Shown here one piece after another: positions 1 through 5,554 of a stretch of 5,689 nt of DNA. This DNA is from an uncultured Planctomycetaceae bacterium. Its GTDB lineage: Bacteria > Planctomycetota > Planctomycetia > Pirellulales > Thermoguttaceae. The translations under genes were made by a program, and so were the position numbers. How positions within the stretch are numbered: the first letter of the stretch is position 1; the number at the start of each line of letters is the position of its first letter. The DNA is taken from the NCBI GenBank assembly GCA_947307005.1, contig CAMZHY010000261.1:1-5689 (forward strand), written 5' to 3'. A model generated the notes under the pieces. The model saw only the letters and a list, made by a program, of their open reading frames with translations. It made no database searches and had not been told where the DNA came from.

Positions 1-16
1 TGTGCTCTTCCGATCT
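1..16 (+). other. Residual Illumina adapter at contig end
   Basis: TGTGCTCTTCCGATCT matches exactly the last 16 bases of the Illumina TruSeq read-2 adapter/primer, which ends in ...GACGTGTGCTCTTCCGATCT. It sits at the extreme left edge of the window, where an untrimmed read end would leave it. It should be treated as synthetic and removed; native sequence begins at about base 17. The right end does not carry the complementary AGATCGGAAGAGC. Confidence 0.95.
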
Positions 17-302
17 GCTATAAAAGAGCAAGTTCCGCCGATTTCTTAGAACGTTGCGAAATAATCACATGAAGGAGTCGACCCCGCTCCCCTCGGCAGG
101 AGAAAGACGGTTAAGCGCATACGCTGATTTATCATTTCTTTTTGAAGGCGTAATATTCGCCATTTCCTTAGACCAAACGTCTCCGCGATTCCACGGGGGA
201 AATGGACGGAGCGCATAACGTTGTCCTCCGTTAAACGGCGCGAAAACCACTAAAGAATCGCGTCAAAACGCAAAAGTCTATTTCTATTTCCGGCGGTCGT
301 TA

Positions 303-308
303 TACAAT
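303..308 (+). promoter_or_regulatory. Possible -10 element (TACAAT) for the dsbD-like gene
   Basis: TACAAT matches the sigma70 -10 consensus at 5 of 6 positions and lies about 75 nt before the start codon of the dsbD-like gene. The upstream region gives only a poor -35 candidate (TTTCTA at 281-286, 16-nt spacing), so this is a weak call. A similar string (ATACCTAGACGC against ATACAATAGACGC here) occurs upstream of thyX, which modestly supports a promoter role. Confidence 0.3.
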
Positions 309-373
309 AGACGCGTAAAAATTCAAGAAATTGGGCGCGACGTCGGTTCCGCGCTCGTCGTTCAACGGTATTC

Positions 374-378
374 GGAGG
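374..378 (+). promoter_or_regulatory. Ribosome binding site of the dsbD-like gene
   Basis: GGAGG lies 5 nt before the ATG at 384 and matches the core Shine-Dalgarno sequence. It fixes the start so that a complete signal peptide is included. Confidence 0.8.
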
Positions 379-383
379 CTTCG

Positions 384-2444
384 ATGTCAACGCGTCCGCG
401 CTCGTTTTGCCAGCCGCTTCTCATCGCGGCGACGACGTTCGTTCTCTTAGCGATAGGAGTCGGTTCGGCTCGCGCGCAGAGTTATTTCTCCGGCGGCGGA
501 GATTCGAACTCGATCGGCGGCTTTTCGGCGGCTGACTTCGGGGTCAAGCTCGATTCCTTTTCAACCGAAAAAGACGAGCCGCTGACGGTTCAAGGCGCCG
601 TCTCGCCCGTTCCAGATGGCGCGCCCGATTTTTGGCGCGCAGACGAAAAGACGCTCGTCGGTTTCCTTTCACTCCAAACGACCGTCGCCCCGGATTCTCA
701 TATCTATTCCCCGACGCAAGGCGCCGGCGGGTTGCCGACGAAATTCGTCGACGTCGCCCTTTCAGGCGCGCCCGACGGAACGACGCTCACAGTCGGCGAG
801 TTCCGACTCGCGAGCGCGATTGAAATCGCCAAAGACGCGGAAGGTCAGACGCTCGAAGAACTCGTCGGAACCGTCGAATGGCTCGCGCCAATCTACGCGG
901 AAGGAGACTCCGAGTCCGTCGATCTTTCGAACGTCGTCGTTTCCGGCGTCGTCGACGCGCTCGTTTGCTCCAACGGCGAAGGGGGCGCGTGCGTTCCGAA
1001 AAGAGTCGACTTTTCAGTCTCCTATAAAGACGTCGACGTCGCGCCGATTCTCGCCGCCATCCCGAAGCCCGAAGTTTCCGATTCGTCCGGAGTCGTCGAT
1101 CCGCCGGAGAAATGCGGCGGCAATATTATCGACCCCGAGTCGAAACGATCCTCTCGCGGCGTCGCGACGCTTCTCCTTGTCGCTTTTTTGGGCGGACTCG
1201 TGTTGAACGTCACTCCCTGCGTTCTTCCCGTCGTCGGGCTGAAAATTCTTTCCTTCTTCGAACAGGCGGGAAAGAGTCGAGCGAGCGCGTTTTTACTTAA
1301 CGTCTGGTATACGCTCGGCGTTCTTATCGTTTTCGGCGCGCTCGCGTTCGCCAGCGTCGGTCTGAGTTTCCTTTTCGGACGCGCGCTTTTCCAAATTATC
1401 ATGAGCGCGATCGTCTTTGTCATGGCGCTGAGTCTTATGGGCGTGTGGGAACTCCAGACGCCGGCCTTCCTCGGCGGAGAACGCTCCAACGAACTGTCCT
1501 CGAAAGAAGGACCGGTCGGCGCGGTCTTCAAGGGAATCATAACGACGCTCCTCGCAATTCCTTGCGGCGCGCCGCTACTGAGTCCCGCGCTCGACTGGGC
1601 GAGCGAGACGACGCGACAGGGTCAGACTGGACTGGTCGTTCTCGTCTACCTCGTGATTGGTCTGGGAATGGCGTCCCCGTTCCTGATCGCGGGCGCGTTT
1701 CCCGAACTTCTGAAGTTCTTCCCGAAACCGGGCGCATGGATGGAGACGTTTCGCAAAACGATGGGGTATTTTCTCCTGATCGCCGTGATTTGGATTCTCT
1801 ACTCCGCGCCCCTTGAATTTCTGATTCCGACCCTCGCGCTCCTCTTCGCGCTCTGGTTTGCGTGCTGGAACGTCGGAAGAAATCAGTACGAAATCGAGAA
1901 ACCGAGCAAGAAGATCAAAGGTTGGATCGTCTCGACGCTCGTCGTCGCCGTCGTCGCGTGCTGTTCCTTTAATTTCCCGTTCAATCCGCTCAAGACGACG
2001 CTTCAGAGCGCGAGCGTCGCGAAGGCGACTCGCTGGGCGATCCGCGCCCAGCGCGCGGGGCTTCTCGATCAGAAACGCTGGCGACTCTTCGACCGCGCGA
2101 CGCTCGACCGCGAACTCGCCGCGGGACGCGTCGTCATCGTCGACTTCACCGCCGACTGGTGCATGAACTGCAAGTTCCTCGAAAAAACGGTTCTTAACAC
2201 GCCCGAAGTCGAACAGATCGTCGACGAAAAGAATATCGTCACGCTTACGGCGGATTGGACGAATCAGGACGCGAAGACGCCCGAAATTCTCGCAATTAAC
2301 GAGCTTCTCGACGCAAACGGCGCCCGGCAGGTGCCGACGCTCATGATCTTTGAACCGGAACGGCCCGATTCGCCGATCGTCTTGCGCGGTCTCTATACGA
2401 AATCGGAACTGCTACAGACGCTCAAATCACTTCCCTCAAAATAG
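384..2444 (+). CDS. dsbD: DsbD/ScsB-type thiol:disulfide interchange protein, membrane-bound
   Basis: This 686-aa protein probably carries electrons from cytoplasmic thioredoxin across the inner membrane to periplasmic disulfide proteins (c-type cytochrome maturation or disulfide isomerase/copper-stress partners). A Sec signal peptide spans residues 1-31, with likely cleavage after SARA. The periplasmic N-terminal domain (about 45-220) contains HIYSPTQ near 106-112 and a cysteine pair, C195 and C203. A CcdA/DsbD-like core of eight hydrophobic segments (about 259-533) holds NVTPCVLP (C279) and AIPCGAP (C394), the usual intramembrane redox pair. The C-terminal thioredoxin-like domain (about 565-686) has DWCMNC (C593, C596) and a cis-proline motif VPT (650-652). 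All six redox cysteines of a DsbD are therefore present. It is longer than E. coli DsbD (about 565 aa), mainly in the N-terminal part, which resembles ScsB-type relatives. The start is fixed by GGAGG 5 nt upstream. The family is secure; the exact partner is unknown. Confidence 0.93.
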   Translation: MSTRPRSFCQPLLIAATTFVLLAIGVGSARAQSYFSGGGDSNSIGGFSAADFGVKLDSFSTEKDEPLTVQGAVSPVPDGAPDFWRADEKTLVGFLSLQTTVAPDSHIYSPTQGAGGLPTKFVDVALSGAPDGTTLTVGEFRLASAIEIAKDAEGQTLEELVGTVEWLAPIYAEGDSESVDLSNVVVSGVVDALVCSNGEGGACVPKRVDFSVSYKDVDVAPILAAIPKPEVSDSSGVVDPPEKCGGNIIDPESKRSSRGVATLLLVAFLGGLVLNVTPCVLPVVGLKILSFFEQAGKSRASAFLLNVWYTLGVLIVFGALAFASVGLSFLFGRALFQIIMSAIVFVMALSLMGVWELQTPAFLGGERSNELSSKEGPVGAVFKGIITTLLAIPCGAPLLSPALDWASETTRQGQTGLVVLVYLVIGLGMASPFLIAGAFPELLKFFPKPGAWMETFRKTMGYFLLIAVIWILYSAPLEFLIPTLALLFALWFACWNVGRNQYEIEKPSKKIKGWIVSTLVVAVVACCSFNFPFNPLKTTLQSASVAKATRWAIRAQRAGLLDQKRWRLFDRATLDRELAAGRVVIVDFTADWCMNCKFLEKTVLNTPEVEQIVDEKNIVTLTADWTNQDAKTPEILAINELLDANGARQVPTLMIFEPERPDSPIVLRGLYTKSELLQTLKSLPSK

Positions 2445-2466
2445 ACAAAAAGTCCGACGTCCTTCG

Positions 2467-2510
2467 TTGATATCGCGTCAAAATCGCATACCTAGACGCA
2501 AGGGGGCGTC
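2467..2510 (+). promoter_or_regulatory. Intergenic region before thyX: weak promoter-like elements and small hairpin
   Basis: The 100-nt gap after the dsbD-like gene contains TTGATA (2467-2472), a plausible -35, followed after 16 nt by TACCTA, a poor -10. It also has a small inverted repeat, GACGC (2495-2499) with GCGTC (2506-2510), followed by CGTTTG. The stem is only 5 bp and lacks a real T-run, so it is not a convincing terminator. The elements may mean that thyX has its own promoter, but read-through from the upstream gene is equally possible. Confidence 0.25.
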
Positions 2511-2527
2511 CGTTTGAATCCACTACT

Positions 2528-2535
2528 AAGGAAGG
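2528..2535 (+). promoter_or_regulatory. Ribosome binding site of thyX
   Basis: AAGGAAGG ends 9 nt before the ATG at 2545. The purine-rich Shine-Dalgarno sequence and its spacing support this start over internal ATG codons. Confidence 0.7.
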
Positions 2536-2544
2536 CGACTCGCA

Positions 2545-3435
2545 ATGGCGAACAACGACGACGCGCTTGAACAACTCCGCTGGAAGAAATTTCCCGTCCT
2601 CAACGACGGTTTCGTTTGTCTCGTCGACGCGATGGGGTCCGACGACGCGATCGTCCAAGCGGCGCGGGTAAGTTACGGCGCCGGTACGAAATCGGTTTCC
2701 GACGACAGGACCTTGATCCGTTACCTTATGCGTCATCGGCACACGACGCCCTTCGAAATGGCGGAGGTCAAACTGCTCGTTCGCGTTCCGATGGACGCGT
2801 GGCGTCAGTGGATTCGTCACCGCTCGGCGTCGGTGAACGAGTACTCGACGCGTTATTCCGTCGCAATCGACTCCGCCCAGACGACGGAGCCGGACGCGTG
2901 GCGATTCCAAGCGACGAGCAACCGCCAGGGAAGCGCAGGATTCTTCGATCCGGAAGAAGGCGCGAAGCTCACCGAATCGGAGCGCGCGTTTCAGGCGTCG
3001 GCGCGAGAACTCTACGAGGAGCGCGTTCAGCTCGGGGTCGCGAGAGAACAGGCGCGTAAGGACCTGCCTCTTTCGACATACACGCAAGCGTACTGGAAAT
3101 GCGACCTACACAACCTGTTCCATTTCCTCGAACTCCGCATGGAGGAACACGCGCAGCTCGAAATCCGACGATACGCGACGATTATCGGAGAAGAGATCGT
3201 CCGTCCCCTCTTCCCCCTCTCGTATCAAGCGTTCGTCGACTACCGACTCGACTCCATGACGCTCTCAAAACTCGAGCGGGAAACGATCGCTCGACTCGCC
3301 GCTAAGGGCGAGATTCCCGCGTCCCGCGCCGCGTTCATGGAAAGTTGCGACCCGGCATGGCAAGCGCTCGAACGTTGCCGCGAACGCGACGAGGCGCTCG
3401 AAAAACTCGTCAAAATGGGACTCGTCCGAGAGTAG
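2545..3435 (+). CDS. thyX: FAD-dependent thymidylate synthase ThyX
   Basis: This enzyme makes dTMP from dUMP in the cytoplasm, using methylenetetrahydrofolate as carbon donor and reduced FAD (from NADPH) as reductant; it is the unrelated alternative to ThyA. The 296-aa protein has the family signature RHRX7S at residues 91-101 (RHRSASVNEYS), continuing into TRYS. Upstream are the conserved ARVSYGAGTK region (about 40-49) and RHRHTTPFE (63-71). Downstream are ATSNRQGSAG, ARKDLPLSTYTQAYW and the C-terminal LRMEEHAQLEIRRYA (197-211), in which R198 corresponds by motif to the conserved arginine that activates dUMP. It is longer than compact ThyX proteins of about 220 aa, through an insertion between about 108 and 160 and a C-terminal helical extension after about 215. 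All landmark motifs are intact, so it should be active. No folate or nucleotide-metabolism gene adjoins it here. Confidence 0.97.
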   Translation: MANNDDALEQLRWKKFPVLNDGFVCLVDAMGSDDAIVQAARVSYGAGTKSVSDDRTLIRYLMRHRHTTPFEMAEVKLLVRVPMDAWRQWIRHRSASVNEYSTRYSVAIDSAQTTEPDAWRFQATSNRQGSAGFFDPEEGAKLTESERAFQASARELYEERVQLGVAREQARKDLPLSTYTQAYWKCDLHNLFHFLELRMEEHAQLEIRRYATIIGEEIVRPLFPLSYQAFVDYRLDSMTLSKLERETIARLAAKGEIPASRAAFMESCDPAWQALERCRERDEALEKLVKMGLVRE

Positions 3436-3443
3436 CGAGCCTT

Positions 3444-3468
3444 ACGCGAAATGTCGATTCTTTCGCGT
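3444..3468 (+). terminator. Hairpin after thyX, possible weak terminator or attenuator
   Basis: ACGCGAAA (3444-3451) and TTTCGCGT (3461-3468) form a perfect 8-bp stem with a 9-nt loop, starting 8 nt after the thyX stop codon. It is followed by TCGTATC rather than a T-run, so intrinsic termination would be inefficient. It may protect the thyX 3' end or reduce read-through into the next gene. Confidence 0.4.
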
Positions 3469-3482
3469 TCGTATCTCAGATA

Positions 3483-3489
3483 GGGAGGT
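3483..3489 (+). promoter_or_regulatory. Ribosome binding site of the FlgG-like gene
   Basis: GGGAGGT lies 10 nt before the ATG at 3500. It is a strong Shine-Dalgarno match and fixes the start so that the protein begins with MKRK and a full signal peptide. Confidence 0.75.
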
Positions 3490-3499
3490 TATAGCCGTT

Positions 3500-4981
3500 A
3501 TGAAAAGAAAAATAGCGCTTGCAGTTGCCGCGACGACCAGCGTCGTCGCCCTCGCGCTAGGTTCCGGCGCGACCGCTTCGGCGCGAGCGTTCACTCGCGC
3601 CGACGAACCGGATGAAATCGATTTCGCGCTCGTAGAGGACGGAGACGAATCTTCCGCACCCCTCGTCCTTTCCACGGATGAAAACGACGGAAAAGTCCAA
3701 TCGGCTCCGACTGAAAACGAAGAAGTCGAAGAACTGCCCCCCGCCGCCGTTCAGAAAGCGAACGACGAGCCTGTTCCGACGGTTCCCGACGAGACGATCG
3801 ACGAGGCGGAAATGCGCGCGCTCTCGAATCAGCCGCTCTTCAAAGAGTTTGCCAACATCATCGACGAGACCGCGCCGTTGCCGGAAGAAATTGACGTTTC
3901 GACCCTCGACGCGCCCGGCGCCGCGCTGCTAGTCCCGGAGAATCCCCAAGTCGACTTCGGCTCGACTCCTCAACAATCGCCCGGCGAGCTCGATTCGAAC
4001 CTCGAGTCGCTTCTGAACGAAACGCTCGCCGTCGCCAAAATCGACTTCGGGTCGTGCGACCTTACGCCGTCGCAAATGCGCACGTTCGAATCCCTTGACG
4101 CGGAAATCGAACGACTTTGGCCGATGTGGATCGACGCGGAGATTAATCGAAACGTCGTCGGACGCCGCGAACGAGACTGGCGGCAGCGCGATTTTACGCG
4201 GTTCTCCGACGCGGAGAGTCAGTATGTCGACGCGCCCGGCGCGGACTGGGCGCTTGCTCTAGACGAGCCGTTCTGGTTTCAAGTCGTCGACCTGCTCTCG
4301 GGAGAGAGCTTCTTCACGAAAGCGGGCGATTTCGAAACAATCGACGCGACGGGTTCCGTCGCGCTCCTTCGCGACGAGCGGCGTTACGCGCTTGTCATCG
4401 AGGAAGGACGCGTCGCGCCGACGGGTCGCGCAATGCGGATCAAAGTCCTTAAAGACGGCCGACTTCAGGGCGTCGACGCAACGGGAAAAATCGTCACCGA
4501 CTTTAATTTGGGACAAATTCCGCTCTTTATGTTCCAGAATCAGTCGCGACTTGATTCCCGCGACGGGGTTTTCTTTACGCCGACGCCCTTCTCCGGTCCT
4601 CCGCTACGCGCGATACTCAACCCCAGCGCGAAAACGGGCGTGACGCAGCGTCGTCTCGCGCTCTCCAACGGCAAACCGGAAGAACTGTTTGCTAGGCTCG
4701 TCGTCCTCTGCAAGTCGAAAGCGCGACTCGCCGAACTCGTAACGGGCGAGACGCGTCCAACGAGCGCGAAATCTTCGGCAGTTTCCAACGAGGCGCGTGG
4801 AATCGCCGCCGCAAGCGACGTTGAAGACGTCCCGACTTCCCCAAACGACGTCAAAACGCCGCCCTTCCTCAAGCCCTCAAGCGCGTCCGACGCAAAGACG
4901 GAGTTGGAAACCAACGCGGACGACTTCACGATTCCCGAAGTCGACGACGACGATCTCGTGATCGAACTGCCCGAGAAATGA
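3500..4981 (+). CDS. Sec-exported protein with a diverged FlgF/FlgG-like rod core and acidic arms
   Basis: This 493-aa protein begins with a Sec signal peptide (MKRK plus a hydrophobic stretch to about 23; cleavage near A28 or A30, no lipobox). Residues 31-175 are rich in Asp, Glu and Pro and look disordered. Residues 175-411 form the core. By eye it follows FlgF/FlgG rod proteins: APGADWALALDEPFWFQV (245-262) matches TGNxLDVAIxGxGFFQV; SFFTKAGDFETIDATG (270-285) matches YTRxGxFxxDxxG; LGQIPLFMFQNQSRLDSR (337-354) matches GQIxLxxFxNxxGL; FFTPTPFSGPP (358-368) matches NLYxxTxxSGxP; and RRLALSNGKPEELF (384-397) matches the C-terminal QGxLExSNVDxxEE block. The FlgG N-terminal helix with its ANNxANxxTxGFK motif is not seen. 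An acidic tail (412-493) ends in EVDDDDLVIELPEK. True rod proteins lack Sec signals, so a repurposed periplasmic or cell-envelope protein is inferred. The CDS is secure; the fold assignment is moderate; the role is unknown. No flagellar gene is adjacent. Confidence 0.9.
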   Translation: MKRKIALAVAATTSVVALALGSGATASARAFTRADEPDEIDFALVEDGDESSAPLVLSTDENDGKVQSAPTENEEVEELPPAAVQKANDEPVPTVPDETIDEAEMRALSNQPLFKEFANIIDETAPLPEEIDVSTLDAPGAALLVPENPQVDFGSTPQQSPGELDSNLESLLNETLAVAKIDFGSCDLTPSQMRTFESLDAEIERLWPMWIDAEINRNVVGRRERDWRQRDFTRFSDAESQYVDAPGADWALALDEPFWFQVVDLLSGESFFTKAGDFETIDATGSVALLRDERRYALVIEEGRVAPTGRAMRIKVLKDGRLQGVDATGKIVTDFNLGQIPLFMFQNQSRLDSRDGVFFTPTPFSGPPLRAILNPSAKTGVTQRRLALSNGKPEELFARLVVLCKSKARLAELVTGETRPTSAKSSAVSNEARGIAAASDVEDVPTSPNDVKTPPFLKPSSASDAKTELETNADDFTIPEVDDDDLVIELPEK

Positions 4982-5005
4982 TCTCGAAAACTGCGATGAA
5001 AATAG

Positions 5006-5045
5006 CAAGGGCGACGCGATTCGTGAAATAATCGCGCCGCCCTTG
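5006..5045. terminator. Bidirectional terminator between convergent genes
   Basis: CAAGGGCGACGCGATT (5006-5021) pairs with AATCGCGCCGCCCTTG (5030-5045): a 16-bp stem with one A/C mismatch and an 8-nt loop. It lies 24 nt after the stop of the FlgG-like gene and 52 nt past the stop of the - strand gene. Read on the - strand it is followed by CTATTTTC, a short U-rich tail, which fits a Rho-independent terminator for the - strand gene. On the + strand the tail is TCGTTGCGG, so termination there would rely on the stem alone. Confidence 0.75.
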
Positions 5046-5056
5046 TCGTTGCGGAA

Positions 5057-5073
5057 GGCGACGTCTCGTCGCC
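5057..5073. repeat. Second small hairpin in the convergent intergenic region
   Basis: GGCGACG (5057-5063) and CGTCGCC (5067-5073) form a perfect 7-bp stem with a 3-nt loop (TCT). It has no T-run on either side. It lies between the main terminator and the end of the - strand gene, and may add to transcript-end structure for that gene. Confidence 0.45.
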
Positions 5074-5097
5074 GCCGATCTAATTATCGATTCAATT

Positions 5098-5460
5098 TCA
5101 ATCCCCTCGATATAACTTCAAACGGGGCGTTTTCGACTCGGCGTACGAATCCTGAAACGAAGGCTGCGTCTGAGCGCGAGATTTCGAAAAGGCGGCGGCT
5201 GCTTTTTCGAAATTGATCGTCGCAGGCGCGGAATCTTCGCCATACGCGCGCGAAGAACGAGGACGCGAGGTCGAATAGTCGCTCATTTTCAGAATCGCGG
5301 GTCGTTCGCGCCGTCGCGCGTCGCGAGCGGCGACGAGCGCGAGAATCGCCAGCGCGAGGTCGGCGGCGTCTGAAGGATCGTCGGAAACGTCCTGCAATCG
5401 TTTCGCAAGCCGAGCGCGAGCGAAAGTCAACCCCTGTTCAATTTCCATATCGCAAGTCAT
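5098..5460 (-). CDS. Hypothetical 120-aa protein, helical N-terminus and Ser/Arg/Ala-rich tail
   Basis: I do not recognise this protein. The ATG at 5460 is chosen because AGGGAGAG lies about 8 nt upstream of it. A longer frame starting with TTG at 5496 would add 12 residues but bypasses this site. Residues 1-50 look helical and amphipathic (LTFARARLAKRL, then ADLALAILALVAARDARRR). Residues 55-120 are low in complexity, with many Ser, Arg, Ala and Tyr, and end in RLKLYRGD. There is no signal peptide and no true membrane span; the Ala/Leu stretch is short and is followed by five basic residues in eight. It converges on the FlgG-like gene with a shared terminator, and a plausible promoter sits upstream. 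The codon style matches the neighbouring genes, which with the RBS supports a real gene. It is probably a lineage-specific cytoplasmic protein. Confidence 0.65.
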   Translation of the reverse strand: MTCDMEIEQGLTFARARLAKRLQDVSDDPSDAADLALAILALVAARDARRRERPAILKMSDYSTSRPRSSRAYGEDSAPATINFEKAAAAFSKSRAQTQPSFQDSYAESKTPRLKLYRGD

Positions 5461-5466
5461 TCTCGT

Positions 5467-5474
5467 CTCTCCCT
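5467..5474 (-). promoter_or_regulatory. Ribosome binding site of the 120-aa gene
   Basis: On the - strand the sequence reads GGAAGGGAGAGACGAGA directly before the ATG at 5460. AGGGAGAG is a reasonable Shine-Dalgarno match at normal spacing and decides the start in favour of this ATG over the TTG at 5496. Confidence 0.6.
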
Positions 5475-5525
5475 TCCCTGCAAAGAGGCGTCCCAAAGAA
5501 GAAAAAGCTTTCCTTCGGACGAGTG

Positions 5526-5554
5526 AGAATAATTAATTACGAAAAAAAACACAA
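5526..5554 (-). promoter_or_regulatory. Putative sigma70-type promoter of the 120-aa gene
   Basis: On the - strand, TTGTGT (5554-5549) and TATTCT (5531-5526) are separated by exactly 17 nt, in a locally AT-rich stretch that includes an 8-T run and TAATTAATTA. The -10 matches consensus at 4 of 6 positions and the -35 at 3 of 6. Transcription would begin near 5519, giving a leader of about 58 nt before the ATG at 5460. Confidence 0.5.

Larger units (their letters stand above)
17..383. other. Non-coding stretch at contig end, upstream of the dsbD-like gene
   Basis: No convincing gene is seen in this stretch on either strand. One 61-codon open frame on the - strand (250-65) starts with GTG, has no ribosome binding site and encodes nothing recognisable. 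The region is less GC-rich than the genes around it. I found no tRNA T-loop, riboswitch core or CRISPR-like repeat. The supportable content is a possible -10 element near 303-308, a short motif at 257-268 that recurs upstream of thyX, and the RBS at 374-378. A gene may lie just beyond the left end, but no reading frame runs off that edge for a meaningful length. Confidence 0.6.

Noticed and set aside
65..250. 61-codon - strand frame near the left edge
   Set aside because: It has a GTG start with no Shine-Dalgarno sequence and no recognisable motif, and it lies in a region less GC-biased than the real genes. It could be a small orphan gene, but nothing supports that.
616..1206. 196-codon + frame inside the dsbD-like gene
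   Set aside because: It is an out-of-frame overlap with a Ser/Arg-rich product typical of a shadow frame. The real frame here gives the signal peptide and the N-terminal redox domain.
1022..1540. 172-codon antisense frame within the dsbD-like gene
   Set aside because: It is a shadow of the membrane core of the dsbD-like gene, whose TPC and IPC motifs are clearly in the + frame. It has no RBS and no recognisable product.
1939..1960. GTCGTCGCC-type trinucleotide-like repeat
   Set aside because: It is explained by Val/Ala-rich membrane-helix codons (GTC GTC GCC GTC GTC GCG) in the last transmembrane segment of the dsbD-like gene.
2422..3087. 221-codon open frame antisense to thyX, reaching into the intergenic region
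   Set aside because: It lies opposite an intact, motif-complete thyX. The product is Arg/Val-rich with no recognisable motif. Such antisense frames are expected given the strong bias for TCG, GAC and CGC codons.
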